Source: an uncultured Helicobacteraceae bacterium
Lineage (GTDB): Bacteria > Campylobacterota > Campylobacteria > Campylobacterales > Helicobacteraceae
Assembly (NCBI GenBank): GCA_947176375.1
Contig: CAMWQM010000002.1
Coordinates: 62,001-126,000 of the forward strand
Length of the DNA: 64,000 nucleotides
Direction of reading: 5' to 3'
The translations under genes were made by a program, and so were the position numbers. The notes beneath the pieces were generated by a model. It was not told the DNA's origin and made no database searches. It saw only the letters and a list, made by a program, of their open reading frames with translations. This document shows, piece by piece, positions 40,366 through 49,664 of the stretch (the first letter of the stretch is position 1; each line of letters begins with the position of its first letter).

Positions 40366-41388
40366 CTAAATAGCCTTTAACATAGTTTCAAAGCTCTCAA
40401 TAAACGCATTTAGCCCGCTTTCAAGGAGGCTATCATACATTTCATTCATATTAAAATGCGAGAGATATTTTTCTACTAAATCTAGTGAAATTTCACTTTG
40501 CATAGTTTTATTACCATTTTTTATAAAGCTCTCTATCGTCCCGAGTGGTGCTGTATTTATTGTATTTTTAGAAAGCAAAGATTCTACATAATAATTATCA
40601 TTAATAAAACTATCTTTCACACCTGTTGAGGCGAATAAAGCTCTAGTATTTGCGTTGTTAAAAGATTCTACTATTGCTCTGCATTTTATTGCATTGTAGA
40701 TTCCTAGTTTTGGGGTGGAATCTTGTTTTAAGAACTCCTCTAAACATTTTGAATTTGCATTTGATTTTGTTTGCAAAGCGGAATCTTGTGCATTATTTTT
40801 GGCTAAATCCTGCATAAATCTATCAAATCGTGATACAAATACGCTAATCACGCATTTTGATGTGCTATTTTTATTGATAGATTCCATACAGCTTTTGGCT
40901 TGAAGCGGGGAAAAAATCAGCGTGGCATTTACATTAATATTACTTTTTGTAAGCTCATTTATCACTTCAAATCCTGCATTTGTCGCAGGAACTTTTATCA
41001 TCACATTTGGCTTATTAATGCTCTTAAATATCCTCTTACCTTCATCAATACTTTTTGTCGCATCATTGCAAAGAAATGGGTCTATTTCTATGCTAATAAA
41101 GCCATCATCATTATTTACCTTATAAAGTTTTAGCATTGAATCTGCTGCATTTGCTATATCACTAAAAGCGAGATTTTCATAGATTTCCTTTGGGCGTTTG
41201 CCCTTTAGTTTTTCTTTATCATTTTTGTATGAATTGCTTTTTAAAATTGCATTAGCAAAAATCGCTGGATTGCTCGTAGCACCATAAATTATGCCATTAT
41301 TGACTAGTTCTTTAAATCTTGTGTTTAAAAACTCTTTCTCAATAAAATCACACCAAAGGCTAAAACCCATTTTCCTTAAATTTTCCAT
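40366..41388 (-). CDS. tal: Transaldolase
   Basis: Pentose-phosphate enzyme that moves a dihydroxyacetone unit between sugar phosphates. The N-terminal FSLWCDFIEKEFLN, the GATSNPAIFANAI motif, and the Schiff-base Lys132 in NVMIKVPAT, then SVFVSRFDR, identify it. A Ser/Lys/Asn-rich stretch (about 196-228, with QDSALQTKSNANSK) lies after the SRFDR motif and before LGIYNAI; the overall 340 residues exceed the roughly 315 I recall for helicobacters. A GGAGAATGG ribosome site precedes the ATG. Confidence 0.95.
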   Translation of the reverse strand: MENLRKMGFSLWCDFIEKEFLNTRFKELVNNGIIYGATSNPAIFANAILKSNSYKNDKEKLKGKRPKEIYENLAFSDIANAADSMLKLYKVNNDDGFISIEIDPFLCNDATKSIDEGKRIFKSINKPNVMIKVPATNAGFEVINELTKSNINVNATLIFSPLQAKSCMESINKNSTSKCVISVFVSRFDRFMQDLAKNNAQDSALQTKSNANSKCLEEFLKQDSTPKLGIYNAIKCRAIVESFNNANTRALFASTGVKDSFINDNYYVESLLSKNTINTAPLGTIESFIKNGNKTMQSEISLDLVEKYLSHFNMNEMYDSLLESGLNAFIESFETMLKAI

Positions 41389-41499
41389 TCCATTCTCCTT
41401 AAATTATTTTAAATGCTTAAATAAGAGAGTTTCCCCCGCTAGATACTTTGATTCATATTTTATTCTTTTTGCAACATTTATCTTTAAAATCACAAAAAT

Positions 41500-42126
41500 T
41501 TAATCTATATGTTTTAGAATCTCTCTTAAATCTTTCTTTTTAATGATTATATTTGCCTCTTTTTTTAAAGCTTCTTTTGCGCAAAATGCGACTTTTTTAT
41601 CCGCATAAGCAAACATTGATATATCATTTGCTCCATCGCCAACTGCAAGAGTATTTTTTTTATCTATTTTTAGTAGATTCTGCAAAGTAGATAGCATTTT
41701 TCCTTTGGAATTGCCAAACATCATTTCCCCGCCGACCTCACCGCTTAAGATACCATTTTTTGAATGCAAAGTATTGCTAAAATCTGCATCAAGCCCTAGA
41801 ATCTCCTTAAAATAAGAGGTAGCAAATTTAAATCCACCACTAAAGCAAACGACTTTATAATCCCTCTTTTTTAGCTCTAAAACTATCTCTTTTGCACCAT
41901 TTATAAGAGGCAGATTTCTGCATACACTAATGGCGCTTTCCTCCTTCATTCCTTTTAGAAAGCTAACTCTTTTTTTTAAACTCTCATAAAAGTCTAATTT
42001 CCCCTCCATTGCCATTTTTGTTATTTCTTTTACACTTTCGCTCACACCATAGGCACAAGCTAGCTCATCGATTGTCTCTCCTTCCATTAATGTGGAATCA
42101 AAGTCAAATACCGCTAATTTCATCAC
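41500..42126 (-). CDS. serB: Phosphoserine phosphatase
   Basis: HAD-family enzyme, last step of serine synthesis. Catalytic Asp motif AVFDFDSTLMEGETIDELA at the N-terminus, CFSGGFKFATSYF (motif II Ser), and DGANDISMFAYADKKVAFCA (motif III/IV Asp). Length 208 is normal for the single-domain form. It diverges from the plus-strand gene at 42182, with 55 nt between. Confidence 0.95.
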   Translation of the reverse strand: MMKLAVFDFDSTLMEGETIDELACAYGVSESVKEITKMAMEGKLDFYESLKKRVSFLKGMKEESAISVCRNLPLINGAKEIVLELKKRDYKVVCFSGGFKFATSYFKEILGLDADFSNTLHSKNGILSGEVGGEMMFGNSKGKMLSTLQNLLKIDKKNTLAVGDGANDISMFAYADKKVAFCAKEALKKEANIIIKKKDLREILKHID

Positions 42127-42152
42127 ACAATCCTTTAAAATAAATGTAGTAT

Positions 42153-42158
42153 TATAAT
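42153..42158 (+). promoter_or_regulatory. -10 box for the 42182 gene
   Basis: TATAAT preceded by GTAGTAT in the short divergent gap, 24 nt before the ATG; AAGGAG follows at 42171. Divergent to serB. Confidence 0.45.
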
Positions 42159-42181
42159 GTTTTTAATTTTAAGGAGTAAAA

Positions 42182-42835
42182 ATGATTAGCCTAGAATTTA
42201 TCCCAAAAGAGCAGAGCGATATTGCTAAATTGAGGCAATTTTGGGAGGAAAATACATTTTTTAGTCATATTGTTTTAATTGATAATAAGCAAATTAGCAA
42301 TTTTAGCTCTAGTTTTTTAATAGAGCATTTAAGCGAATTTTGTGATATTTTGCTCTCAGTTAATTTAGATTCTAGGAATTTGGTGGATATTGAGCGATTA
42401 AGTAGCAAAAAAATTAGTGGAATCATTTTCTTAAGAGGTAGTGAAGCGAAATTTAGCGAAGTTCTAAAAATCATTAAAAATACAAATTTAAAAAGATTTT
42501 ATGCCACAAATAATGTTGAGAAAATTAAAAAATATCTTGATTTTGGGCTTGATGGCGTTATAACGCAAAGTTTTTATAGTTTTAGCGATTTTAATAATTT
42601 TTCAAAAAATTTTAAAGATGTAGAAAAAATTATCCCATCATTTCTTCCATTTTTTAGTCAAAAAACGCTAATTAAATGGCAAGGTGGTTATGCTAAAACT
42701 TTAGGTATAGAGATTCCTCTAAATTACCACATAGGGCAAAATAAGGAGATTTTAACTTCTTTGTTAGAGAGTGGAAATTTGCATATATCGATGATAAATA
42801 CAAATTTTAGTAATATAAAGAATCTAATTTCTTAG
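42182..42835 (+). CDS. hypothetical protein, possibly MetF-like barrel
   Basis: I do not recognise this 217-residue protein with confidence. It opens MISLEFIPKEQSDIAKLRQF, contains alternating beta-alpha phrases (HIVLIDNKQ, GIIFLRGSEAKFSEVLKIIK, DFGLDGVITQSFYS) and a late IIPSFLPFFSQKTLIKWQ then LGIEIPLNYH, a layout reminiscent of methylenetetrahydrofolate reductase (FEFFPP..., PGxxPxxN, IP). It lacks the length (about 290) and clear FAD motifs of MetF. It starts with AAGGAG upstream and precedes thrB by 56 nt. Confidence 0.65.
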   Translation: MISLEFIPKEQSDIAKLRQFWEENTFFSHIVLIDNKQISNFSSSFLIEHLSEFCDILLSVNLDSRNLVDIERLSSKKISGIIFLRGSEAKFSEVLKIIKNTNLKRFYATNNVEKIKKYLDFGLDGVITQSFYSFSDFNNFSKNFKDVEKIIPSFLPFFSQKTLIKWQGGYAKTLGIEIPLNYHIGQNKEILTSLLESGNLHISMINTNFSNIKNLIS

Positions 42836-42891
42836 AGTAAAATTAGTTTTTTGCTAAAATTATAAAATCTTTTATTTTTAGGAAATCTTAA

Positions 42892-43770
42892 ATGATAGTT
42901 AGAATCCCAGCTACAAGTGCAAATCTTGGTGCAGGTTTTGATGCTTTGGGCTTGGCTCTTAGTTTGTATAATGATTTTATTGTTACACCTTCAATACTTC
43001 AAAGCATTAAGATTGAGGGAGAGGGTGAAAATATACCAAAATTAAGAAAAGACAATAATTTTATGAAGATTTTTAACGAGGTTTATACCTCGCTTGGTGG
43101 GCAGGAGCAGAACTTTAGCTTTTATCTAAAAAATAATATTCCTATTTCTCGTGGGCTTGGAAGTAGCTCAGCTGTGATTGTTGGGGCAATTGTTTGTGCT
43201 TTTGAGATGTTAAAGATCCCATATAAAAAAGATTTAATCATCTCAAAAGCCCTAAAATATGAAAAACATCCAGATAATATCACTCCAGCGTGCAATGGTG
43301 GATTTAATATTGCAGTTGTTAAAAATAATAGAGTTTTTTATGTTAGAAATAAGATTCCACAAGATATTAAGGCAGTGATTGTGATACCAAATAAGCCTAT
43401 TTCAACAAAATATTCAAGGAAAACTTTGCCAAAACAAGTTAGCTTAAGTGATGCGGCATTTAATATCGCTCGCTCTTCTATGATTAGTGGAATCTTTATG
43501 CAAAAAAAGTGGAATCTGCTAAAAATGGTGGGTGATGATAAACTTCATCAAGATAAAAGAATGTCTCTTCTTCCTATCCTTTTTTCTGTAAAAAAAGAGG
43601 CACTAAAAAATGGAGCATTATTAAGTGTGCTATCTGGTAGTGGCTCGACCTTCTTAAATATTTGTTATAGAGATGATGCGCCAAAACTAGCTAGAATTTT
43701 AAGCAATAAATTTAGTGATTGTAGAGTGTTAGAGCTTGAATTTGATAATAGCGGAATAAGCATTTTATAG
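42892..43770 (+). CDS. thrB: Homoserine kinase
   Basis: GHMP-family kinase that phosphorylates homoserine for threonine synthesis. VRIPATSANLGAGFDALGLA at the N-terminus, the phosphate loop PISRGLGSSSAVIVGA and the late LSGSGSTFLNI are the three GHMP motifs. Length 292 fits. It heads a run of translation genes (ylxR, infB, rbfA, rimP), an order I recall also from Helicobacter pylori. Confidence 0.95.
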   Translation: MIVRIPATSANLGAGFDALGLALSLYNDFIVTPSILQSIKIEGEGENIPKLRKDNNFMKIFNEVYTSLGGQEQNFSFYLKNNIPISRGLGSSSAVIVGAIVCAFEMLKIPYKKDLIISKALKYEKHPDNITPACNGGFNIAVVKNNRVFYVRNKIPQDIKAVIVIPNKPISTKYSRKTLPKQVSLSDAAFNIARSSMISGIFMQKKWNLLKMVGDDKLHQDKRMSLLPILFSVKKEALKNGALLSVLSGSGSTFLNICYRDDAPKLARILSNKFSDCRVLELEFDNSGISIL

Positions 43771-43793
43771 AGATTTTAGCGGTTTTTGGTATA

Positions 43794-44033
43794 ATGACAA
43801 AGATTAGAATGTGCATTAATTGCAGAAAAAGATTTAATCAAAATGAACTTTTAAGGCTTCAAATTAAAGATGAAACTTTGATAATGTTTACAAATTATGG
43901 TAGGAGCTTTTATTTATGTAATGAATGTATAAAAAATAAGGATTGCTTAAAGACAATAAGCAAAATAAATAAAATCAATAAAGATAAAATAAATCTAACT
44001 TTCAAGGAGATAGTCCATAAATGGCTAAAATAA
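43794..44033 (+). CDS. ylxR: YlxR (DUF448) family protein
   Basis: A 79-residue basic protein with RMCINCRKRFNQNELLRLQI and GRSFYLCNECIKN, the DUF448/YlxR pattern with paired cysteines and the GR(S/G)xY motif, always near nusA/infB. Family members bind RNA or RNase P and are RNA-linked. It overlaps infB by 13 nt. Confidence 0.88.
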   Translation: MTKIRMCINCRKRFNQNELLRLQIKDETLIMFTNYGRSFYLCNECIKNKDCLKTISKINKINKDKINLTFKEIVHKWLK

Positions 44034-46681
44034 AAATTACAGAGATTGCGGTAAATTTAGGAATGCAGCATGCAAAAGAAGTTATGGCAAAGGCAGCCGA
44101 AATAGGCATCACAATAAAGAGTGCAAATAGTAGTGTAACAGAGAGTGAAGCGGCAGATATTTATGATTATATTGCCACAGGTAAGATTCCAGAATCTAGA
44201 GAAGTAAAAGAAGAGAAAAAAATAAAAAGCACATCTAAAGCTAAACAAGCCAAAGAGGAAACAAAAAAAAGCAAAACTACTGAGAAAAAATCAAGCAAAG
44301 CAGATAAAGCAGAAGCCAAAGCACAAAAAGAGACACCAAATACAAAAGAAACGAAAGATAAAAGAACCATACAGAAGCAAGAAAAAATAGAAGAAAAAAG
44401 CGAAATAAAAGCAGAAGCTAAAGTAGCAAAAAAAGAAGAAAGCAAAGCAGAGACGCCAATTAAGCAAGCTGAAAGCAGGAAAATTATAATCATTTCAAAA
44501 AATACTACTAATAAAGAAGAAAGTAAGAAAAAAGTGCAAGATTTAGAGCTAATAAATCAGGCACGAGAGAGGGCATTTTATTCACAAAATGAGGAAATAG
44601 AGGACAAGCCTAAAAAAGAAAAGAAAAAGAAAGAATATAAAAAACCTCAATCGCACAAAGGAAACGAGCAGAAAATTGATTTAAACAGGAATCTAGGTGA
44701 TACGAATCTTGATGATGAAAATGAAGTTATGCTTTTTGATATAAATGAGATTGATAAGAGAGATGAGCAGGAGGAAAAAATAGAGGATAGAATAACCGAT
44801 AGGGTTAGGATCCAGCGTGCAAATCCGTGGTTTTTTGATAGCATTGGTAGGGATAGAAAAAAACGAGGAAATAGAAATTATAAAAAAGATTTAGCTCAAT
44901 CTCAAAGCCAAAGCTCAGTGCAAAATAATGGAAAAATAGTTATACCAGATGAGATTCGTGTGTATGAATTTGCTGATAAAGTTGGTTTAAGGGTCGCAGA
45001 TATTATCTCAAAATTATTTAAAATGGGTGAAATGGTTACTAAAAACGACTTTTTGGATGCTACGATAATTGAGATTTTAGCTCAAGAATTTAGTCTAAAT
45101 ATTGAAATCTCAAAAGCCACACAGGAGCTAGAATATTTAGAATCTAGCACAGAGCAAAAAGAAGAGCTGCTCTCTCGCCCTCCTGTCGTAACGATAATGG
45201 GGCATGTTGATCATGGTAAGACTTCATTGCTGGATTATATTAGAGATACAAGGGTTTCAAAAAGTGAGCACGGCGGAATCACACAGCATATAGGTGCTTA
45301 TATGGTGGAAAAGAATAATAAATCCATAACTTTTATTGATACTCCTGGACACGAGGCATTTGCAGCTATGCGGTCGCGTGGAGCACAAGTAACAGATATT
45401 GCAATAATCGTAATAGCAGCCGACGATGGCGTAAAACAGCAGACAAAAGAAGCACTCTCTCACGCAAAAGATTCTAATGTGCAAATTATCGTTGCAATGA
45501 ATAAAATGGATAAAGAAAATGCAAATCCAGATAAGTTGAAAGCTGAGATGGCAGAGATTGGTTATAGTCCTAGTGATTGGGGTGGAGAGTATGATTTTGT
45601 TCCAGTTAGTGCAAAAAGTGGAGCTGGGATTGATGAGCTGCTAGATACGATTTTGCTTCAAGCAGAGATTATGGAGCTGAAGGCAAATATCCTTAGTCAG
45701 CCAAAAGCTGTGGTATTAGAGGGAAGCCTAGATAAAGGAAAAGGTCCTGTTGTAACTGTTATCGTGCAAGAGGGGGTGCTAAAGGTTGGTGATAGCGTTG
45801 TGGCAGATACTGCTTATGGTAAAGTTAGGGCGTTAATTAAAGATGATGGAAGTAAGATTAATGAATTGAAACCTTCAGAAATAGCTATTCTAACAGGATT
45901 GAATGAAGTTCCTAGTGCAGGGGCAATTTTAGTTGGTGTGAGTGATGAATCTAAGGCAAAAGAATACGCAACAAAAAGAAAGTCTTATTTAAGAACAAAA
46001 GAATTAAGCAAAAGCACGAAAGTCTCGCTTGATGAGTTAAGCTCTGTCGTTGCGGATTCCAAACTAAAACCTTTATTTCTTATTATCAAAGCAGATACAC
46101 AAGGAAGCCTTGAGGCGCTCAAAGTTTCGTTAGAGGATTTAAGCAATGATGAGGTAAAGATAAATATTATTTCATCGGCTGTTGGAAGTATTACAGAAAA
46201 CGATATTAGTTTGGCGCAGTCAAGTTCTAACTGCTATATTTTAGGCTTTAATGTTAAGCCACTAGGAATCTTAAAATCGAAGGCAAAAGAGCTGGGCGTG
46301 GATATTAAAAGCTACTCTGTGATTTATAATCTAATTGATGATGTAAAAAGCCTCATTGTAAATATGATGAATCCTATCATTGAGGAGGAAAATATTGGCT
46401 CTATTGAGGTTAGAGATATTTTTAGCGTTGGTAAAGGCGGTGTTATAGCTGGTTGCTTTGTGAATGACGGGGCGGTGCATAGGGTAGATAAGGTTCGGCT
46501 AATGCGTAAAAATAAAGAAATTTATTTTGGAAATATTGCTTCACTAAAACGATTTAAAGATGATGTAAAAGAGGTTGCAAAAGGCTATGAGTGTGGGATT
46601 ATGCTAGATTCCTTTAATGATATACAAGTCGGTGATATATTTGAAGTTATCAAAGAAGTTCAAAAGCAACAAAAACTATGA
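44021..46681 (+). CDS. infB: Translation initiation factor IF-2
   Basis: GTPase that places initiator tRNA on the ribosome. An N-terminal IF2-N domain ([20 protein letters not shown]) is followed by about 250 residues of Lys/Glu-rich spacer ([20 protein letters not shown]), a second IF2-N ([20 protein letters not shown]) and the G domain: GHVDHGKT (about 392), [20 protein letters not shown]. Length 886. The spacer is biased in base and codon use as in other IF-2 proteins. Confidence 0.98.
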   Translation: MAKIKITEIAVNLGMQHAKEVMAKAAEIGITIKSANSSVTESEAADIYDYIATGKIPESREVKEEKKIKSTSKAKQAKEETKKSKTTEKKSSKADKAEAKAQKETPNTKETKDKRTIQKQEKIEEKSEIKAEAKVAKKEESKAETPIKQAESRKIIIISKNTTNKEESKKKVQDLELINQARERAFYSQNEEIEDKPKKEKKKKEYKKPQSHKGNEQKIDLNRNLGDTNLDDENEVMLFDINEIDKRDEQEEKIEDRITDRVRIQRANPWFFDSIGRDRKKRGNRNYKKDLAQSQSQSSVQNNGKIVIPDEIRVYEFADKVGLRVADIISKLFKMGEMVTKNDFLDATIIEILAQEFSLNIEISKATQELEYLESSTEQKEELLSRPPVVTIMGHVDHGKTSLLDYIRDTRVSKSEHGGITQHIGAYMVEKNNKSITFIDTPGHEAFAAMRSRGAQVTDIAIIVIAADDGVKQQTKEALSHAKDSNVQIIVAMNKMDKENANPDKLKAEMAEIGYSPSDWGGEYDFVPVSAKSGAGIDELLDTILLQAEIMELKANILSQPKAVVLEGSLDKGKGPVVTVIVQEGVLKVGDSVVADTAYGKVRALIKDDGSKINELKPSEIAILTGLNEVPSAGAILVGVSDESKAKEYATKRKSYLRTKELSKSTKVSLDELSSVVADSKLKPLFLIIKADTQGSLEALKVSLEDLSNDEVKINIISSAVGSITENDISLAQSSSNCYILGFNVKPLGILKSKAKELGVDIKSYSVIYNLIDDVKSLIVNMMNPIIEEENIGSIEVRDIFSVGKGGVIAGCFVNDGAVHRVDKVRLMRKNKEIYFGNIASLKRFKDDVKEVAKGYECGIMLDSFNDIQVGDIFEVIKEVQKQQKL

Positions 46682-47031
46682 ATGATATAAAGATTCTAAA
46701 AACTCAATCTTTGCTAAAAGAAGTCTTGCAGGAAGTATTGTATATGCTTGATGATACGAGGCTAAATGCGCTAAGTATAATAAAGGTTGAATGTTCTAAA
46801 GGAAAGAACTTTGCTAGAGTTTTTTTAGATTCTTCAAGTGTTAGCACAGAGGAGCAAAAAGATATTTTAAAACTTTTAAAAAAGGCAAATTCTACCATAA
46901 GGCAGTATTTGCAAACTTCGCTATCTTGGTATAAGATCCCAAATTTTGCTTATGAATTTGACACTACATTGGAAAAAATCAATAAATTAGAATCTATTTT
47001 TAAACAAATAAGGCAGGAAAATGATAGATAG
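46678..47031 (+). CDS. rbfA: Ribosome-binding factor A
   Basis: A 117-residue KH-like 30S maturation factor with ILKTQSLLKEVLQEVLYMLD, ALSIIKVECSKGKNFARVFL and the WYKIPNFAYEFDTTLEKINK end that resembles RbfA's PxLxFxxDxS. It overlaps infB by 4 nt and rimP by 11 nt. Assigned by sequence pattern plus the infB-rbfA-rimP order. Confidence 0.88.
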   Translation: MNDIKILKTQSLLKEVLQEVLYMLDDTRLNALSIIKVECSKGKNFARVFLDSSSVSTEEQKDILKLLKKANSTIRQYLQTSLSWYKIPNFAYEFDTTLEKINKLESIFKQIRQENDR

Positions 47032-47446
47032 TAAATTAGAATCTAGCATAAAGCAGATAGTTGAAAATAGCGGATACAGCCTATATGATATTGAGCTATT
47101 AAATGAAAATGACAGCAGAATTTTTAGAATCTCAATCACATCGCTAAGCGGGATAAACCACGAGGATTGTCAAAAAGTTAGCGAAATCATCTCTCCAATG
47201 CTTGATGTTTATGATCCAATTAGTGAAGAATATTTTTTAGAGGTTAGTTCTCCAGGGCTGGAGAGAACTTTAAAAAAGCCAAATCATTTTATCCTCTCGC
47301 TTAATCAAAAAATTGAAATTAAACTAAATGATAAAACTAAAATTAGTGGAATCCTAACAAAAGCTGATGAGAGTGGATTTTATTTAGATGATAAATATTT
47401 TAAATACGATGAGATAAAGAAGGCTAAAAGTATTTTTGAATGGTAG
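47021..47446 (+). CDS. rimP: Ribosome maturation factor RimP
   Basis: A 141-residue 30S maturation protein with SGYSLYDIELLNENDSRIFR, the conserved EDCQKVSEIISPMLDVYDPI and YFLEVSSPGLERTLKKPNHF, then a small SH3-like end. Overlaps rbfA by 11 nt and ribD by 7 nt. Confidence 0.93.
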   Translation: MIDSKLESSIKQIVENSGYSLYDIELLNENDSRIFRISITSLSGINHEDCQKVSEIISPMLDVYDPISEEYFLEVSSPGLERTLKKPNHFILSLNQKIEIKLNDKTKISGILTKADESGFYLDDKYFKYDEIKKAKSIFEW

Positions 47447-48444
47447 AATATGAATTCTATATGAATCTAGCGCTAGATTATGCGTGGGAAAGTCAAGCTT
47501 TAGCCTTGCCAAATCCAAGCGTAGGGGCGCTTATATTAGATAGATTTAATTCTATTGTTGCACTAAAAAGCCACACTCAATTTGGAGACTGCCACGCCGA
47601 ACTTTTAGCGTGCAAAGAAGCTTATAAAACTTTAAGCAAAGATAATAGAATTGATAAACTTAAACAACCACAAGAAATTTATGAATTTTTAGTAAAAAAT
47701 CACAATGGAATCTTTAGAGATACTAGCATTTTTGTAACACTCGAGCCTTGTAGCCACTATGGCAAAACACCTTCTTGTGCATCTTTACTTAGCATTTTAA
47801 AGCCAAAAAGAGTAATAATTTCATCTTTAGAGTCTAATAAAATTGCAAGTGGTGGTATAGAAGTCTTGCAAAAAAGTGGTATTAGGGTGGTTAGCAAAAT
47901 TTTAGAAAATAGAGGTAGAGACTTATTGTTTCCATTTTTGTGTATGCAAAAAAAGGGCAGTTTTTGTATCTATAAAATTGCACAAAATCTAAATGGAAGC
48001 TTTGAGGGAGGCATAATCTCCTCGCTAGATTCTAGAATCTACTCTCATAAATTAAGAAATATTGCAAATAGAATTATAATCTCACAAAAAACTTTACTAA
48101 ATGATAATTCTTTGTTAGATTCTAGGCTAATTAATGGCAAAGCTCCTGATGTTTGCGTGCTTGGGAGGGAAAATAGAATTACAAAAGATTTGAAAGTATT
48201 TTCCATTCCAAATCGAAAAGTTAGCTTTTTTGAGAGTGTAGAGCAGATTCCAAAAAATGGCTTTAGTATTGTTGAGGGTGGTGCAGAGATGTTTGAGAGT
48301 TTTGAAAATATAGTTGATTGTAATTTATTTTTCATTGCACCTAGAATCAGCAGTGGCAAGAGTTTAAAGACAGATTTTAGTGGCAGAATTTTGCATAATA
48401 CAAAAAGTGGAGAGGATATTTTGCTTTGGATACAAAAAGACTAG
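47440..48444 (+). CDS. ribD: Riboflavin biosynthesis deaminase-reductase RibD
   Basis: Bifunctional enzyme that deaminates and reduces the pyrimidine product of RibA. The zinc deaminase half has LPNPSVGALILD, FGDCHAELLACKEA and VTLEPCSHYGKTPSCASL; the reductase half (about 170-334) begins KGSFCIYKIAQNLNGSFEGG and ends with a short NADP-type domain. Length 334 is close to other Helicobacter RibD. The palindrome TAGATTCTAGAATCTA lies inside at 48026-48041. The 3' end overlaps the methylase by 19 nt. Confidence 0.93.
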   Translation: MVEYEFYMNLALDYAWESQALALPNPSVGALILDRFNSIVALKSHTQFGDCHAELLACKEAYKTLSKDNRIDKLKQPQEIYEFLVKNHNGIFRDTSIFVTLEPCSHYGKTPSCASLLSILKPKRVIISSLESNKIASGGIEVLQKSGIRVVSKILENRGRDLLFPFLCMQKKGSFCIYKIAQNLNGSFEGGIISSLDSRIYSHKLRNIANRIIISQKTLLNDNSLLDSRLINGKAPDVCVLGRENRITKDLKVFSIPNRKVSFFESVEQIPKNGFSIVEGGAEMFESFENIVDCNLFFIAPRISSGKSLKTDFSGRILHNTKSGEDILLWIQKD

Positions 48445-49139
48445 ATATTTATCAGCTAGAGGGGGGCTACTGCTACAATAGCGATAGCTTATTTTTATAT
48501 GCTTTTATTAAAAAATATTTAAAAAATAATATTTCTTTGCTTGATATTGGTGCTGGAAGCGGTATCTTAGGCTTACTATGTGCTAGGGATTTTGAGATTA
48601 ATCTTACATTAAGCGAGATTGATGAATTTAATCTTAAGCTTTGTGTCAAAAATGCTAGCGTGAATAATATTGTTTGCGATATTATAGGTGGGAATATTTT
48701 AGATTCTAAATTAAGCGGTTTTGATTTTATTATAAGTAATCCGCCTTTTTATAGGAGAGATTCTATTTCGCCAAAAAATAGGCATTTATTTTTAGCCAAA
48801 AAGAGTGAGAATTTGCCTTTTAATGCTTTGTGTAGATTTGTAAAAACTGCGCTAAAACCAAATGGAAAATTCATCTTTTGTTATGATGCAAAGGAGATTG
48901 AGAGCGTATTTGAGGCTTTGAGGGAAAATAAATTTAATATTGAGGCAATTCAATTTGTGTATCCAAAAGAAAATAAAAATGCGAATCTTGCGACTTTTCT
49001 AACTTCTTTTAGCAAGAAACAGCTAGAAGTTTTTCCACCATTGTTTAACTTTAAAAATAACGCTCACAGTGAGGAAGCCAAAGATGTTTTCAAGCTTTGT
49101 AATACTTTTAGTATAAAAATTAAAGGAAGTGAATTGTGA
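48426..49139 (+). CDS. TrmN6/YfiC-like tRNA (adenine-N6) methyltransferase
   Basis: SAM-dependent methylase, likely for adenosine 37 of tRNA1(Val). The N-terminus QLEGGYCYNSDSLFLYAFIK matches the YfiC start (tDtxLL/A), then LLDIGAGSGILGLLCA (SAM loop) and the amino-methylase motif DFIISNPPFYR. Length 237 is normal. The start is TTG at 48426 within the end of ribD. The exact target nucleotide is inferred from family resemblance. Confidence 0.83.
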   Translation: MDTKRLDIYQLEGGYCYNSDSLFLYAFIKKYLKNNISLLDIGAGSGILGLLCARDFEINLTLSEIDEFNLKLCVKNASVNNIVCDIIGGNILDSKLSGFDFIISNPPFYRRDSISPKNRHLFLAKKSENLPFNALCRFVKTALKPNGKFIFCYDAKEIESVFEALRENKFNIEAIQFVYPKENKNANLATFLTSFSKKQLEVFPPLFNFKNNAHSEEAKDVFKLCNTFSIKIKGSEL

Positions 49140-49510
49140 TAAAAAAAGATGGATTTAGCTTTAGCTTTGATGAGAGTAAATGTCAGCATTGTGGTGGAAA
49201 GTGCTGTATTGGCGATAGTGGATATGTGTTTTTAAATGAAAATGAGATGAGGGAGATTGCTAATTTTTTGCAATTAGAATTTGAAAATTTTACAAAAAAG
49301 TTTGTAAGACAGATAGGAAATCGTTTTTCTTTGATAGAAAAAGAGCATATAAGTGGCAGGGCGTGCGTATTTTTTGATGATGAATCTCAATGCACGATTT
49401 ATCAAGTCCGCCCAAAGCATTGCAGAGATTTTCCATTTTGGGATATTTTTAAGAATAATCCAAAGGGAGCTTTTAGAGAGTGTATAGGGGTTATTAAAGA
49501 TGAGAGCTAG
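49136..49510 (+). CDS. YkgJ-type cysteine-cluster protein
   Basis: A 124-residue protein with eight cysteines in the CxxCC cluster style: KCQHCGGKCCIGDSGYVFLN, then RACVFFDDESQCTIYQVRP and KHCRDFPFW. Such proteins bind zinc or an iron-sulphur cluster; the role is not known. It starts at GTG, overlapping the methylase by 4 nt, and ends the block that began at thrB. Confidence 0.85.
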   Translation: MIKKDGFSFSFDESKCQHCGGKCCIGDSGYVFLNENEMREIANFLQLEFENFTKKFVRQIGNRFSLIEKEHISGRACVFFDDESQCTIYQVRPKHCRDFPFWDIFKNNPKGAFRECIGVIKDES

Positions 49511-49570
49511 GCTGTTTTTGGTTATTAGATTCTATTGAAACTACGAGGTCTAAAAATTAAAGCTTATAAA

Positions 49571-49612
49571 AAGCTCATTTAATTATTAAAATAAGAATTA
49601 ATACTATTTTAA
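49571..49612 (+). promoter_or_regulatory. possible Fur-type operator upstream of feoB
   Basis: An AT-rich partly palindromic stretch with TAATTATTAAAATAAG then AATTAATACTATTTTAAT lies 53-94 nt before feoB. It resembles the TAATAATnATTATTA style of Helicobacter Fur boxes only loosely, and such AT-rich matches are common here. Confidence 0.25.
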
Positions 49613-49664
49613 TTTACTTTTATTAAAATTTCACAAATTTTTTTAAAAAGCATTTGGAGAAAAA

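Noticed and set aside
44167-44493. 108-residue hydrophobic minus-strand frame
   Set aside because: Complement of the Lys/Glu-rich spacer of IF-2, the same artefact as at rpoD.
48461-48466. G6 run near the start of the TrmN6-like gene (also G6 runs in argD)
   Set aside because: Six G's are too short to slip at useful rates and encode conserved Gly-Gly residues.
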